Of a stretch of DNA of 64,000 nucleotides, positions 10,339 to 20,296 are shown in pieces; position 1 is the first letter of the stretch, and every line of letters starts with the position of its first letter. The DNA is from Marinomonas pollencensis (lineage in GTDB: Bacteria > Pseudomonadota > Gammaproteobacteria > Pseudomonadales > Marinomonadaceae), in NCBI RefSeq assembly GCF_003387375.1, contig NZ_QUNG01000005.1, positions 124,001 to 188,000 of the forward strand, read 5' to 3'. Below the pieces are notes generated by a model, which searched no databases, was not told where the DNA came from, and was given only the letters and a program-made list of their open reading frames with translations. The translations under genes were made by a program, and so were the position numbers.

Positions 10339-10611
10339 ATGAAGTGCCCACACTGCCAAGAAAAACTGCCCTTTTCACTGCTTAAAAAAAGCCTTTTTCG
10401 GCCCCAAGCATGCCAGAGCTGTAAAGAGGGATATGTACTAACCATTAGCATTGGTCGTATGCTCTTACTGCTCTTGCCCGTCGCGTTTAGCCTTATCATG
10501 ATCCGGCCAATCAGTCTTCATTGGGGTATTGAGCCTACTTTTTTCTCTGCTTTAATTCTGCTGTTGTATGGCCTTTCTTGCCTTACACTCAGCCAACGGG
10601 CAATCAAATAA
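10339..10611 (+). CDS. Small membrane protein with N-terminal zinc ribbon
   Basis: 90 residues. CPHC at residues 3-6 and CQSC at ~25-28 form a four-cysteine zinc knuckle. Two hydrophobic helices (~37-57 and ~65-82) follow. No function is recognised. The ~215 bases between it and the GFA gene carry no other convincing gene. Its stop lies a few bases from the convergent HPP gene's stop. The two CxxC pairs and helix spacing argue that it is real. Confidence 0.6.
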   Translation: MKCPHCQEKLPFSLLKKSLFRPQACQSCKEGYVLTISIGRMLLLLLPVAFSLIMIRPISLHWGIEPTFFSALILLLYGLSCLTLSQRAIK

Positions 10612-10617
10612 CGCACT

Positions 10618-11370
10618 TTAAGCCGCTGTTAAAAATTTGCGTTTGGCCTTGGTGGACGCCTCGGCCGCACGCCGTTGCTCGGCAATAGTGTGCGCCGCAT
10701 CATAAATGCTTTGTAATTCATCCAAGCTAACATCAACAAACACATCTTGCTGTTGTAGCACTTGATGTAAGTCTTCTACATTAAACTGCTCAAGGTTGGC
10801 CGCTACTTGATGAGCGTGTTTCTCTGTCGATTTTCTATTCAACCAAAACAGTGGATAGCGCCGCCAATGAAACAGATTATTTATCACCATGGCTAACGCT
10901 AGGATAATCAAAATATTAACGATGAAAACAAGCACGGATTGCGCCAAGTTAATCTGCGGCAAATTGGTCACAAAATAGAAGGCGGTAGCACCACCAGGTG
11001 GATGCAAACAGCCCAAATAATGCATCAAAATCACCGTCACACCCACCGCCAATGCGGCGGTCAGTAGGCTGCTATCCAACACACTGGCAAAGCCCACGCC
11101 AACCACCACAGACAAGGTTTGACCAGCCAACGCAGGCCACGGCTGAGATAAGGCTCCATGGGGTAAAGCAAATACTAGGAAAGCCGTCGCCGCGGTTGAA
11201 GCAAAAAACAAGATATGTGCATCCGTCGACAAACTCCACTGAGTAACAAAAGCCACAATGGCAATCGCTAAGCAGGTGGTAATACCAGACACTATCCGCT
11301 CTAGATGCGATGTTCGGTTGGCTTCCACGCCAATAAATTGACAAAACGTTTTAACAAAAGACAGCTGCAT
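10618..11370 (-). CDS. HPP-family integral membrane protein
   Basis: About 250 residues with five or six hydrophobic helices. The defining motif appears in LGCLHPPGGATAFYFV, with preceding ALPHGALSQPWPALAGQ. HPP proteins include nitrite-transport-like and uncharacterised bacterial proteins; the substrate here is unknown. The frame extends upstream to a TTG at 11454 without a clear ribosome site. I chose the ATG at 11370 because it leaves a normal divergent promoter space before the LysR gene. The C-terminal ~80 residues are a charged cytoplasmic tail (VEDLHQVLQQQDVFVDVSL). Confidence 0.78.
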   Translation of the reverse strand: MQLSFVKTFCQFIGVEANRTSHLERIVSGITTCLAIAIVAFVTQWSLSTDAHILFFASTAATAFLVFALPHGALSQPWPALAGQTLSVVVGVGFASVLDSSLLTAALAVGVTVILMHYLGCLHPPGGATAFYFVTNLPQINLAQSVLVFIVNILIILALAMVINNLFHWRRYPLFWLNRKSTEKHAHQVAANLEQFNVEDLHQVLQQQDVFVDVSLDELQSIYDAAHTIAEQRRAAEASTKAKRKFLTAA

Positions 11371-11459
11371 AATAAAGAAAACGTAGACGAGGGTAAAAAG
11401 TTGAGTGGCTATAGTACGGAACTCTTTAAGATCGGTATAATGAATATTAAACAATCATA

Positions 11460-11478
11460 AGTTCAATTAAATTGCACT
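11460..11478. promoter_or_regulatory. Imperfect palindrome in the HPP/LysR divergent region
   Basis: AGTTCAATT faces AATTGCACT around a single A, with 8 of 9 positions symmetric, 15 bases upstream of the LysR start. It could be an autoregulatory site; no exact T-N11-A match is centred on it. Confidence 0.3.
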
Positions 11479-11492
11479 TAAACTGGATTCAT

Positions 11493-12338
11493 ATGGATAT
11501 TGAGCTAGCAAAAACCTTTCTTGAAATTATGCAGTCCGGCACTTTTGCTAGGGCAGCGGAGCGGCTTCATGTGACACAAACAACCATCACCGCACGAATT
11601 CACTCTCTTGAAGCCAACCTGAACTGTACGCTTTTTATCCGTAATCGCGGTGGCGCACGCCTCACCCCTGAAGGCGAGCGTTTTGTGCGGTATGCTAAAG
11701 AAATGATCGCCTCATGGCAGGCGGCACAAGAAGTCTGCTGCAGCCCTTTAACAGAAAGTAAAACCACCTTATCTCTCGGCGCGGAAAACAGCTTATGGAA
11801 CCCCATTATGGTGGAATGGCTGATTCAGCTTGCAGAATTTGAGCAGCTACAATTACACAGCCAAGTAGATAACACTGACGCACTCTATGATGCCATCCGA
11901 ACGCTTCGCTTGGATGCGGCCGTGGTTCACAGCGCTCGCTACTACCCTGATTTAAACATCGAGCAAGTTGCCGAAGAAAAACTCATTCATGTCGCCTCTG
12001 TGCACACGCCAGAACCCAACCTTTATATCGATTGGGGCGAAGAATTTGCTCAACAGTTCGACCGCTGCTTGCCCTTCAATCGGCAAACGGCAATGCAATT
12101 TTCACTTGGCCCAATGGCGTTAAAAGTCATGTTAAAACAAGGGGGGAATGGTTATTTTAGGACCCGAGTAGTAGACCAATATCTGCAACAGGGCCACCTC
12201 AAGCGGGTACCTAATGCTCCTGAATTTAGTTACCCTATCTACCTTGTTTCACACCGCGGGCATCTGCCAAAAGAGTTCAATCAGGTCAAACACCGTCTAA
12301 AAAGAGTGCTCAAAAGTAGCAACCAATGGCCGGTATAA
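11493..12338 (+). CDS. LysR-family regulator resembling HdfR
   Basis: 281 residues. The N-terminal winged helix (MDIELAKTFLEIMQSG, then FARAAERLHVTQTTITARI) and the following LFIRNRGGARLTPEGERF resemble E. coli HdfR closely in pattern. The rest is the usual periplasmic-binding-like effector domain. A frame extension to a TTG at 11472 exists, but the ATG at 11493 gives the family N-terminus. It is divergent from the HPP membrane protein, a likely target by position. HdfR identity is suggested, not proven. Confidence 0.85.
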   Translation: MDIELAKTFLEIMQSGTFARAAERLHVTQTTITARIHSLEANLNCTLFIRNRGGARLTPEGERFVRYAKEMIASWQAAQEVCCSPLTESKTTLSLGAENSLWNPIMVEWLIQLAEFEQLQLHSQVDNTDALYDAIRTLRLDAAVVHSARYYPDLNIEQVAEEKLIHVASVHTPEPNLYIDWGEEFAQQFDRCLPFNRQTAMQFSLGPMALKVMLKQGGNGYFRTRVVDQYLQQGHLKRVPNAPEFSYPIYLVSHRGHLPKEFNQVKHRLKRVLKSSNQWPV

Positions 12339-12412
12339 AACAGCCCGTCTGGTGCCGTAAAATGCTACACTAATGACCTTTGTTATTCGTCTACCATTAA
12401 GCGAGCAAGTTC

Positions 12413-13690
<1,278 letters not shown>

Positions 13691-13716
13691 GCCAGTCTAA
13701 GGCGCATAATCAATGA

Positions 13717-13760
13717 TAGAAGATTACCCAAACGTTCATGGGCAATCTTCTACTGTTTTT
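13717..13760. terminator. Terminator between convergent rhlE and aminotransferase
   Basis: Inverted arms (TAGAAGATTACCCA and TGGGCAATCTTCTA, one mismatch) enclose an 8-base loop and precede a T run on the plus strand. Confidence 0.8.
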
Positions 13761-13761
13761 G

Positions 13762-14907
13762 TTATAACTGGCTTAATTTCTGTGCGGCTTCCACCAAGGT
13801 ATGTTCTTCCTTAGCAAAGCACAAACGAATAAGACGTTGGTCTTGGGGTGCATCTTGATAAAAGACGCTGACAGGAATCGCGGCCACTCCCACTTCATCG
13901 ATCAACCATTCACAAAATGCCACGTCATCAAGCTCACTAATGGCGCGGTAATCCAACAACTGGAAATAGGTGCCATCACAAGGCAATAAATCAAATCGGC
14001 TACTTGCTAGGGCTTCTCTTAATACGTCCCGTTTTTGTTGATAAAAGCCTGCTAATTCAGCACTACTTTCTGGTACATCAACTAAATGCTCCGCCAATGC
14101 TTGTTGCAATGGCGTGGCCGTGCAGAAAGTGACATATTGATGAACTTTGCGCAGCTCTTCGGTTAGTGCCACTGGTGCCACTACATAACCAACTTTCCAG
14201 CCTGTTAGGTGAAAGCTCTTGCCAAACGAAGACACCACAAAACTTCGCGCACTTAGCTCTGCGTGTTTATGCACACTTACCGCTTGCCCAGAAAAGTGAA
14301 TAAATTCATACACTTCATCGGATAAAACATAAATATCTTGGCTTTTAATCGCCTGCCATAAAGCGTCTAGGTCCTCTGCACTCCAACAACTGCCCGTAGG
14401 GTTATGTGGCGTGTTAATAATCACTAGGCGCGTTTTCTCTGTTAGCAAAGACGCAAACTCCAGCCAATCAGGTCGAAAATCAGGCGCAGTAAGCGTTACC
14501 CGTCGGCAGACACCGCCAGCCAATGTAATGGCGGGTTCATAAAGGTCGTAAGCAGGATCAAACAGTATTACTTCATCGTCTGGCTGGATCAAAGCGGTAA
14601 TAGCATTAAAAATGGCTTCTGAAGCACCACTGGTCACAGTGATTTCTTCTGTGGCATTAACCTGTCGTCCATAATGGCGAGCAATCAAACGGGCAATGGC
14701 ATCGCGCAATGATGGCAAGCCCGTCATTGGAGCGTACTGATTGTTACCTTGTAATAGTGCTGTTGAGGCGCGCTGCAATAAACCTTCGTCTGGTTTGAAA
14801 TCAGGGAACCCCTGAGATAAATTAATCGCACCTTTTGCGCTGGATAATGCGGACATTTTACTGAAGATATTGGTACCCACTGCGGGTAATTTAGAAGAAA
14901 TAGCCAC
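13762..14907 (-). CDS. ybdL: PLP-dependent methionine-type aminotransferase (YbdL-like)
   Basis: 381 residues of fold-type I aminotransferase. The N-terminal INLSQGFPDF, NQYAPMTGLPSLRDAIA, the NTPHNPTG loop, SDEVYE and the PLP-lysine segment SSFGKSFHLTGWKVGY match E. coli YbdL (methionine/kynurenine-oxoglutarate type) along the whole length. It would transfer the amino group of methionine or aromatic amino acids to a 2-oxo acid, with a role in methionine recycling inferred from family knowledge. Confidence 0.87.
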   Translation of the reverse strand: MAISSKLPAVGTNIFSKMSALSSAKGAINLSQGFPDFKPDEGLLQRASTALLQGNNQYAPMTGLPSLRDAIARLIARHYGRQVNATEEITVTSGASEAIFNAITALIQPDDEVILFDPAYDLYEPAITLAGGVCRRVTLTAPDFRPDWLEFASLLTEKTRLVIINTPHNPTGSCWSAEDLDALWQAIKSQDIYVLSDEVYEFIHFSGQAVSVHKHAELSARSFVVSSFGKSFHLTGWKVGYVVAPVALTEELRKVHQYVTFCTATPLQQALAEHLVDVPESSAELAGFYQQKRDVLREALASSRFDLLPCDGTYFQLLDYRAISELDDVAFCEWLIDEVGVAAIPVSVFYQDAPQDQRLIRLCFAKEEHTLVEAAQKLSQL

Positions 14908-15489
14908 GTTGTACTTGCCTTAAAACAAAATGAAATACGGAAAAACAATAGCGCTAGTAAAAAGATTTACTGACTTAAGGTCAATGTATTCTCTGTTATA
15001 CCTGAATAAACAGACCACCACGCAGCCAGTGTGCTCTTGCTTGTACTAAAATTTGCAAAAGCGCGTGCTATTAAGAGTCATTCTGGGAGGTTTTCATTTA
15101 CGATATAATGGCAAGCAAGGTTGAGAAAATCGGTTATCTAGGGGAAGTATGAGCAACGCTTCTTGCTTCAGCACGAGGAGAAAAGCGAGCAGTGCGCAAC
15201 GAGTATCGGATCTAAATAGTAGACCTATTGACGATTTTTCTTAAAGCCTGATACTGAGACAACTTATTCGCACCTTTCCTAGCGGTATTACTGATAAAAT
15301 AAAGTCGCTGTTGTCATCAGAGGCACCGATTGCCCTGGAAAAAAGAAAAACAGGGGGTAACTGTCTGATCTGCTCTGAGCTACTATATCGTGACGCCATG
15401 ACGTCTAAATTGACCAAAATAAGGAATATGTTTTTGTTTTTTACTTCTGTTAGTAACCTTTGTTATCTAATACCCACACAAGGAGTAGC
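14908..15489. promoter_or_regulatory. Long intergenic space before the RIO-type kinase, with a -10-like box
   Basis: This ~580-base stretch separates the divergent aminotransferase and kinase genes. A TATAAT hexamer at 15104-15109 lacks a good -35 partner. A short reading frame (15149-15244) lies just downstream and is listed separately. I see no RNA gene. Confidence 0.35.
15149..15244 (+). CDS. Candidate 31-residue small protein
   Basis: The ATG is preceded by AGGGG four bases upstream, and the TATAAT box at 15104-15109 lies 40 bases before it. The peptide is Ser/Arg-rich with one Cys (MSNASCFSTRRK...) and has no recognisable domain. A ribosome site and a promoter-like box are the only support, so this may be chance. 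Confidence 0.22.
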   Translation: MSNASCFSTRRKASSAQRVSDLNSRPIDDFS

Positions 15490-16347
15490 ATGAAAATCCC
15501 TAAGAGAATTCAACCACTTCTTGAAGACGGTTTGGTCGATGAAGTACTTCGGCAATTAATGAGCGGTAAAGAAGCCACTGTTTATGTTGTTCGTTGCGGC
15601 TCTGAAATTCGCTGTGCGAAAGTCTATAAAGAAGCCAGTAAACGTAGCTTTAAACAAGCAGTGCAATATCGTGAAGGCCGCAAGGTCAAAAACAGCCGCC
15701 GTGCTCGAGCCATGGAGAAAGGCTCAAAATTTGGTCGTGAAGAGCAAGAAAATTTATGGCACAACGCCGAAGTCGATGCCTTGTACAAACTTGCCAATGC
15801 CGGTGTCCGTGTACCTAAACCCTATGGCTGTTTTGATGGGGTATTGCTGATGGATCTGATCATGGGCGACAACGGCGATGTCGCACCACGTCTCAACGAT
15901 GTTTCCATGTCGGCAGAGCAAGCTCGCGAAGATTTCGAGCTTATTATCCGAGACATAGTACGCATGCTGTGCGCCGGGTTGGTTCATGGGGATCTGTCGG
16001 AGTTTAATGTATTAGTGGATGCAGACGGCCCAGTCATCATTGACCTGCCCCAAGCAGTCGATGCGGTTGCTAATAACCATGCTGAGTGGATGTTAGAGCG
16101 CGATGTAAACAACATGCGAGATTATTACGGCATGTTCGCGCCAGAGATCTTAGAAACCCAATACGCGAAAGAAATTTGGTCTATTTACGAAGCAGGAAAG
16201 CTCACCCCAGAAACAGAATTAACCGGCCTCTTTGAAGAACCAACCGAAGCCGCCGATGTAGACTCTGTACTGCTTGAAATAAAAGAAGCATTAGCGGAAG
16301 AAGAAGCGCGCCTAGCAAGAATCAGCGCAGACGACGAAGAAGGCTAA
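15490..16347 (+). CDS. RIO1-type serine/threonine protein kinase
   Basis: 285 residues. The nucleotide-binding loop GKEATVYVV and the lysine in CAKVYK, the catalytic loop VHGDLSEFNVL and the metal-binding loop IIDLPQAVD define the RIO kinase family. In archaea and eukaryotes RIO kinases act in small-subunit ribosome maturation; the bacterial role is not established. The ATG at 15490 has AGGAG at 5-base spacing; a longer in-frame start upstream has none. The acidic C-terminal tail is Glu-rich. Confidence 0.88.
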   Translation: MKIPKRIQPLLEDGLVDEVLRQLMSGKEATVYVVRCGSEIRCAKVYKEASKRSFKQAVQYREGRKVKNSRRARAMEKGSKFGREEQENLWHNAEVDALYKLANAGVRVPKPYGCFDGVLLMDLIMGDNGDVAPRLNDVSMSAEQAREDFELIIRDIVRMLCAGLVHGDLSEFNVLVDADGPVIIDLPQAVDAVANNHAEWMLERDVNNMRDYYGMFAPEILETQYAKEIWSIYEAGKLTPETELTGLFEEPTEAADVDSVLLEIKEALAEEEARLARISADDEEG

Positions 16348-16374
16348 GCTCAGCTGGCAGCCAGATACATAGTA

Positions 16375-16737
16375 TCAGTGAACACCGCGACTCGCAGATT
16401 TAGACTCATTTTGTAAAATGCGCTCTGAATCGAGCGAGGCGATCGGAACATCTGTTTGCAGCGGAATGTCACCATTTAACTGCAACGCCTGGTAACGCAA
16501 CGCGCAAACACGCAAAAAGGACGTGAAGTTAGCCACATCATGGCCCACTTTAATCGATTCTTGATAAAGACGAGTAATCAACTGGGTTACGCTTAACCCA
16601 TCCCGAGCACCAATTTCAGTTAACAACGCCCAATATGCATTTTCCAGGCGTACACTGGTCACCATGCCATTAATCCGCAAAGAATGCGTGGTCGACGACC
16701 AAAGCTCTGTATCGGCATTAATAAAAAGCTTACACAT
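16375..16737 (-). CDS. Ribbon-helix-helix domain protein
   Basis: 120 residues. HSLRINGMVTSVRLENAYW, then LLTEIGARDGLSVTQLITRLY, fits the RHH_4 ribbon-helix-helix family, where a beta strand enters the DNA major groove. The flanks are charged and low in structure. It is probably a small DNA-binding regulator; the target is unknown. It converges on the kinase gene with 27 bases between stops. Confidence 0.72.
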   Translation of the reverse strand: MCKLFINADTELWSSTTHSLRINGMVTSVRLENAYWALLTEIGARDGLSVTQLITRLYQESIKVGHDVANFTSFLRVCALRYQALQLNGDIPLQTDVPIASLDSERILQNESKSASRGVH

Positions 16738-16918
16738 GGTGCTAACCTCTTCGCGGACTGAGCAAAAAGTGTAGCGACAGAAATCTAAAATGGCAACCAG
16801 CTAAAAAGCCTGAAAATAGACGCTGAAAGTGAGAGTCACGCCACCGAAACACAAAGAGGAACATCTATTATTGGCGTTTCTCTTTGCTCATTCAGCGTCA
16901 ATCAACAGACCTTGCCAT

Positions 16919-17482
16919 CTATAGCAAAGCGATAAATTGCGCCAGCCAAGCGGGATGCGCAGGCCATGCCGGAGCCGTTACTAGGTTGCCGCTCGTGACG
17001 GCTTGATCGACTGGAATATCAGCATACTCACCACCGGCCTGCTCCACTTCTGGACGACACGCAGGATAAGCAGAGCATTTTTTCCCTTCTAATACGCCAG
17101 CTGCAGATAAGATTTGCGCACCATGGCAAACCGCCGCCACGGGTTTATTCGCGCTAAAGAAGTGGCGCACCATGTCTAATACGGCTGGATTTAAGCGTAG
17201 ATACTCAGGTGCACGACCACCTGGGATCACTAAAGCGTCATACTCTTCTACTTGAATCTTGTCGAAATCTGCATTCAAGGCGAAGTTATGGCCCGGTTTT
17301 TCGGTATAGGTTTGATCACCTTCAAAGTCATGAATGGCTGTTTTTACCGTATCACCACTGACTTTACCTGGGCACACCGCATGCACGGCATGCCCCACTG
17401 CCATTAGGGTTTGAAATGGCACCATGGTTTCATAATCTTCGGTGAAGTCTCCAGTAATCATGAGAATTTTTTTTATTGTCAT
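16919..17482 (-). CDS. DJ-1/PfpI family protein
   Basis: 187 residues. The conserved nucleophile elbow Cys lies in AVCHGAQIL (about residue 117), with the Glu in the early FTEDYE motif and [11 protein letters not shown]. Members are deglycases, chaperones or stress proteins, so the function stays open. An upstream GTG is in frame, but the ATG at 17482 has AGGAG at 6-base spacing. The promoter space is shared with the divergent yhhQ gene. Confidence 0.87.
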   Translation of the reverse strand: MTIKKILMITGDFTEDYETMVPFQTLMAVGHAVHAVCPGKVSGDTVKTAIHDFEGDQTYTEKPGHNFALNADFDKIQVEEYDALVIPGGRAPEYLRLNPAVLDMVRHFFSANKPVAAVCHGAQILSAAGVLEGKKCSAYPACRPEVEQAGGEYADIPVDQAVTSGNLVTAPAWPAHPAWLAQFIALL

Positions 17483-17710
17483 CACAGGCTCCTAAACTAT
17501 TGTTGGGTCGAGCTATGATGCTAACAAGCGATAACAACGAACAGGTATTAGGCCATTACTACAATAAAAGAAACACAATAAAAGAAAACAAAGGCTGTAT
17601 AAAAAACATCCCAAAAGCTATTTCCTGAACAGTCGGTTAATGTATAATCGCACCCAACTTTGGCCAACAAACGAAAGCGAAAGTTTATAGCGCAAATCTT
17701 AATGTTTTTA

Positions 17711-17767
17711 TTTGGGTTCCCTCACCCCAAACAGCATTCCAGCCGAAATTAAAAAAAAGGTGTTATC
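17711..17767 (+). promoter_or_regulatory. Possible preQ1-I-like riboswitch overlapping the yhhQ ribosome site
   Basis: The leader contains TTTGGG, a short loop TTCCCTCAC, then CCCAAA closing a hairpin. Further on is a run of eight A followed by GG, eight bases before the ATG. GG in the A-rich tail could pair with the CC of the loop, as in preQ1-I pseudoknots, which would hide the AAGG ribosome site. The ~18-base insert between hairpin and A-run is longer than in canonical examples. The downstream gene carries a queuosine precursor, which supports the idea. Confidence 0.45.
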
Positions 17768-18439
17768 ATGAGTAGTTTTACCCCCGAGCAACAGCGTAAG
17801 GCGTTGTGGTATCTTGCTGGATTCCACTTGCTGATTATCGCGTCTAGCAATTACCTAGTACAAATTCCATTTACCGTATGGGGCTTCCATACCACATGGG
17901 GTGCATTTACTTTTCCGTTTATTTTTCTGGCCACAGATCTCACTGTCCGAGTTCTCGGGGCGGCACTCGCTCGGCGCATCATTTTTCTCGTTATGATCCC
18001 CTCGCTGCTGGTGTCTTATGTGTTATCTGTGCTGTTTGCACAAGGGCAGTTTCAAGGGGCTGAAGCCCTGTCTTCATTAAATTTATTTGTCGCTCGGATT
18101 GCCATCGCCAGCTTAATGGCGTACTTACTTGGCCAAATTCTAGATGTTCAAGTGTTTAATCGCCTACGCCAAATGAAGCAATGGTGGATTGCACCAGCGG
18201 CGTCTACTGTATTGGGGAATGGCTTGGATACTTTGGCGTTTTTCGGCATCGCTTTTTACCAAAGTCCTGATCCTTTTATGGCGCAACATTGGCAGGAAAT
18301 CGCACTTGCTGATTACGGTTTTAAGCTATTTATTAGTATCGGTTTATTTATTCCAATGTACGGTGTTTTATTGGCCTATTTGGTAAAGAAAATTACCGCC
18401 GTAAAACCAGACTTCAAACTAGAAAGCAGTAAGGCCTAA
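17768..18439 (+). CDS. yhhQ: Queuosine precursor (preQ0/preQ1) transporter, YhhQ/VUT family
   Basis: 223 residues with six hydrophobic helices. FHTTWGAFTFPFIFLATDLTVR is the family hallmark of the VUT/YhhQ fold, and LGNGLDTLAFFGIAFY is a second conserved stretch. It imports 7-cyano- or 7-aminomethyl-7-deazaguanine for queuosine tRNA modification. It is monocistronic, with its own terminator. Confidence 0.9.
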   Translation: MSSFTPEQQRKALWYLAGFHLLIIASSNYLVQIPFTVWGFHTTWGAFTFPFIFLATDLTVRVLGAALARRIIFLVMIPSLLVSYVLSVLFAQGQFQGAEALSSLNLFVARIAIASLMAYLLGQILDVQVFNRLRQMKQWWIAPAASTVLGNGLDTLAFFGIAFYQSPDPFMAQHWQEIALADYGFKLFISIGLFIPMYGVLLAYLVKKITAVKPDFKLESSKA

Positions 18440-18443
18440 TACT

Positions 18444-18481
18444 AAAAAAGCAGGCTAACCTTGCGTTTAGCCTGCTTTTCT
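18444..18481 (+). terminator. Terminator of yhhQ
   Basis: Arms GCAGGCTAA and TTAGCCTGC with a 7-base loop are preceded by A-rich bases and followed by TTTTC. Function on the opposite strand is also likely. Confidence 0.8.
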
Positions 18482-18496
18482 CACCTTATTTACGCG

Positions 18497-19021
18497 CTAC
18501 CAAAGATCACCAAAAAGCTCGCGATGACATAAATAAAAGCGCAGTTCGAACTCCAGTTGGTGGTATTCCGGCTCCATATAACAGCACAATTTGTAAAACG
18601 CCTTATCGTGCTCCTTCTCGCGTAAGTGTGCTAATTCATGCACGACAATCATTTTTAATAAAGGCTCGGGCATACGACGGAATAATGAGGCAATACGAAT
18701 CTCATTCTTTGCCTTCAGCTTGTTACCCTGCACGCGAGAAACATAAGTATGCAAACCTAATGCGTTATTAATGACATGGATTTTGTCATCGTAGACCACT
18801 TTGCTTATCGGTGCTGAGCTACGCATAAATGTGTTTTTCAGCGCCATTGTATAATCATAGAGCGAGCGAGGAGCACTCAAGTCATGCGCTTCAGGATATT
18901 TCTTCAAAAAAAATGCCGCTGTTTTCTCTGTCTCTAACAAGACCTGCGCTTGCTGCTGTAGTTGGGGGCTATAGGCACTGAGATAACCTAGGTTCGGTGC
19001 TGTTTGACGACTCCGACTCAT
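18497..19021 (-). CDS. YgjP-like (DUF45) zinc metallopeptidase-domain protein
   Basis: 174 residues. The zinc motif HELAH appears in VVHELAHLREKEHDKAFY, with the downstream His of the DUF45/YgjP family and Met-Glu-Pro-Glu-Tyr after it. No signal peptide is seen, so it is probably cytosolic. Substrates of this family are not established. The ATG has a strong GAAGGAAG ribosome site. Confidence 0.83.
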   Translation of the reverse strand: MSRSRQTAPNLGYLSAYSPQLQQQAQVLLETEKTAAFFLKKYPEAHDLSAPRSLYDYTMALKNTFMRSSAPISKVVYDDKIHVINNALGLHTYVSRVQGNKLKAKNEIRIASLFRRMPEPLLKMIVVHELAHLREKEHDKAFYKLCCYMEPEYHQLEFELRFYLCHRELFGDLW

Positions 19022-19310
19022 CGTTTCTTCCTTCGATATTTGAGCCGTCAGTTTACTTTATATTGTTTTTAAACACAGGAGGAATAACGCTTCACCAATG
19101 GCTTTTGTCAGTTTTTTCTCTGCATAAAAGCACGAATATGAAAATAGCCTAAGGGGAGGGGATTTTCCGCCGAGAAGGCTAAAAGCACACCAAGCTTTAT
19201 GTTAAATTCTCGGATATTCACCGTTTTTTTAGCACTTGGCTCAAACGTCTATTATCACTCTTTATCTTGAACGATACGGTATTTTACCCTTCCCAATAAA
19301 AAAGGTTTTC

Positions 19311-20051
19311 ATGATTTTAAGGTACAGCTTACCTATCTTGGTGATGCTTGCTACACAAACAGCATTTGCAGCAGATAAGACAGCTGACAAGCTCGGCGTC
19401 AGAGGCTCAGCAGAGTTTGGTCTGCAAATGACTTCCGGCAACAGTAACACCGACAACCTTAGTAGCGGTCTCCATATTCACCAGAACCTAAAGAACTGGC
19501 GTAACCATTATGCTTTTGAGTCTTTCAATTCTGATTCAGACCATGTGGCCACCAGTGAAATCTATCGCGGTTCATTACAAAGTGATTATAAATACAACAA
19601 TAAGGAATTTTGGTACTTGCGAGGAGAGGCGGAGAAAGACCGTTTTTCCGGCTATAAATACAAAACGAATGTTTCCACAGGTTACGGAAACCGTATATGG
19701 CAGCAAGAAGATGGCTCTTTTCTAGAAACATCTGTGGGTGTCGGTTACCGCAGAAATCAAATTGAAACCGGCACAGAAGAAGACATTTTTGATCGGGGTG
19801 TTATCACGCGCTTCGCTCTCAAGTTATTAAAAAAAATCTCCCCGACTGCCATATTTCGACAATCTCTCACCACTCAATTGAACTTAGAACACTTAGGCAC
19901 AGTGACAGAATCCGTCTCATCATTGCAGGTAAGTATTGTCGATAACTTTGCGATGAAGCTATCTTATCGTGCCCAGTATTCTTCAAAAGTCCCCATGGAT
20001 ACCGCAAAAACAGACACAGAAACCTCGATCACACTGCTTTACTCTTTCTAA
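19311..20051 (+). CDS. DUF481 (YdiY-like) outer-membrane beta-barrel protein, copy 1
   Basis: 246 residues. A signal peptide (MILRYSLPILVMLATQTAFA) ends before AADK. Amphipathic strands follow, with the family motifs SAEFGLQMTSGNSNTDNLSS, RGEAEKDRFSGY and YGNRIWQ, and the chain ends in Phe, the usual outer-membrane insertion signal. The function of DUF481/YdiY proteins is unknown; E. coli YdiY responds to acid. A TTG-started extension upstream is rejected because the ATG has AAGG at 5-base spacing and starts the signal peptide. Confidence 0.85.
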   Translation: MILRYSLPILVMLATQTAFAADKTADKLGVRGSAEFGLQMTSGNSNTDNLSSGLHIHQNLKNWRNHYAFESFNSDSDHVATSEIYRGSLQSDYKYNNKEFWYLRGEAEKDRFSGYKYKTNVSTGYGNRIWQQEDGSFLETSVGVGYRRNQIETGTEEDIFDRGVITRFALKLLKKISPTAIFRQSLTTQLNLEHLGTVTESVSSLQVSIVDNFAMKLSYRAQYSSKVPMDTAKTDTETSITLLYSF

Positions 20052-20296
20052 GTTCCCGCTTCTTCAATATAAATTCTGTCACAAGCGATTACAGTGTCTA
20101 AATATCATGAAGCAAAGGTGTAACCTTGGCTATTTGCCCGAATATTATGCTTAGAAATGTTAGTTTTCTAGCCACACAAACACCCTTATCAGCAACACAA
20201 GCGACGTGACCGTTTCGTTTCTTTGTTATGTCACAGTGGTGATCACACTGGCGATTATTAAGCGTCATCAAGCTATATAAACAGGGAGAAGAGTCA

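Noticed and set aside
11460..11478. T-N11-A LysR box in the HPP/LysR gap
   Set aside because: The palindrome is imperfect and lacks the outer A; kept only as a weak site in the features.
16851..16888. CAAAGAG/CTCTTTG hairpin after the DJ-1 gene
   Set aside because: Long loop and no T run, so probably chance.
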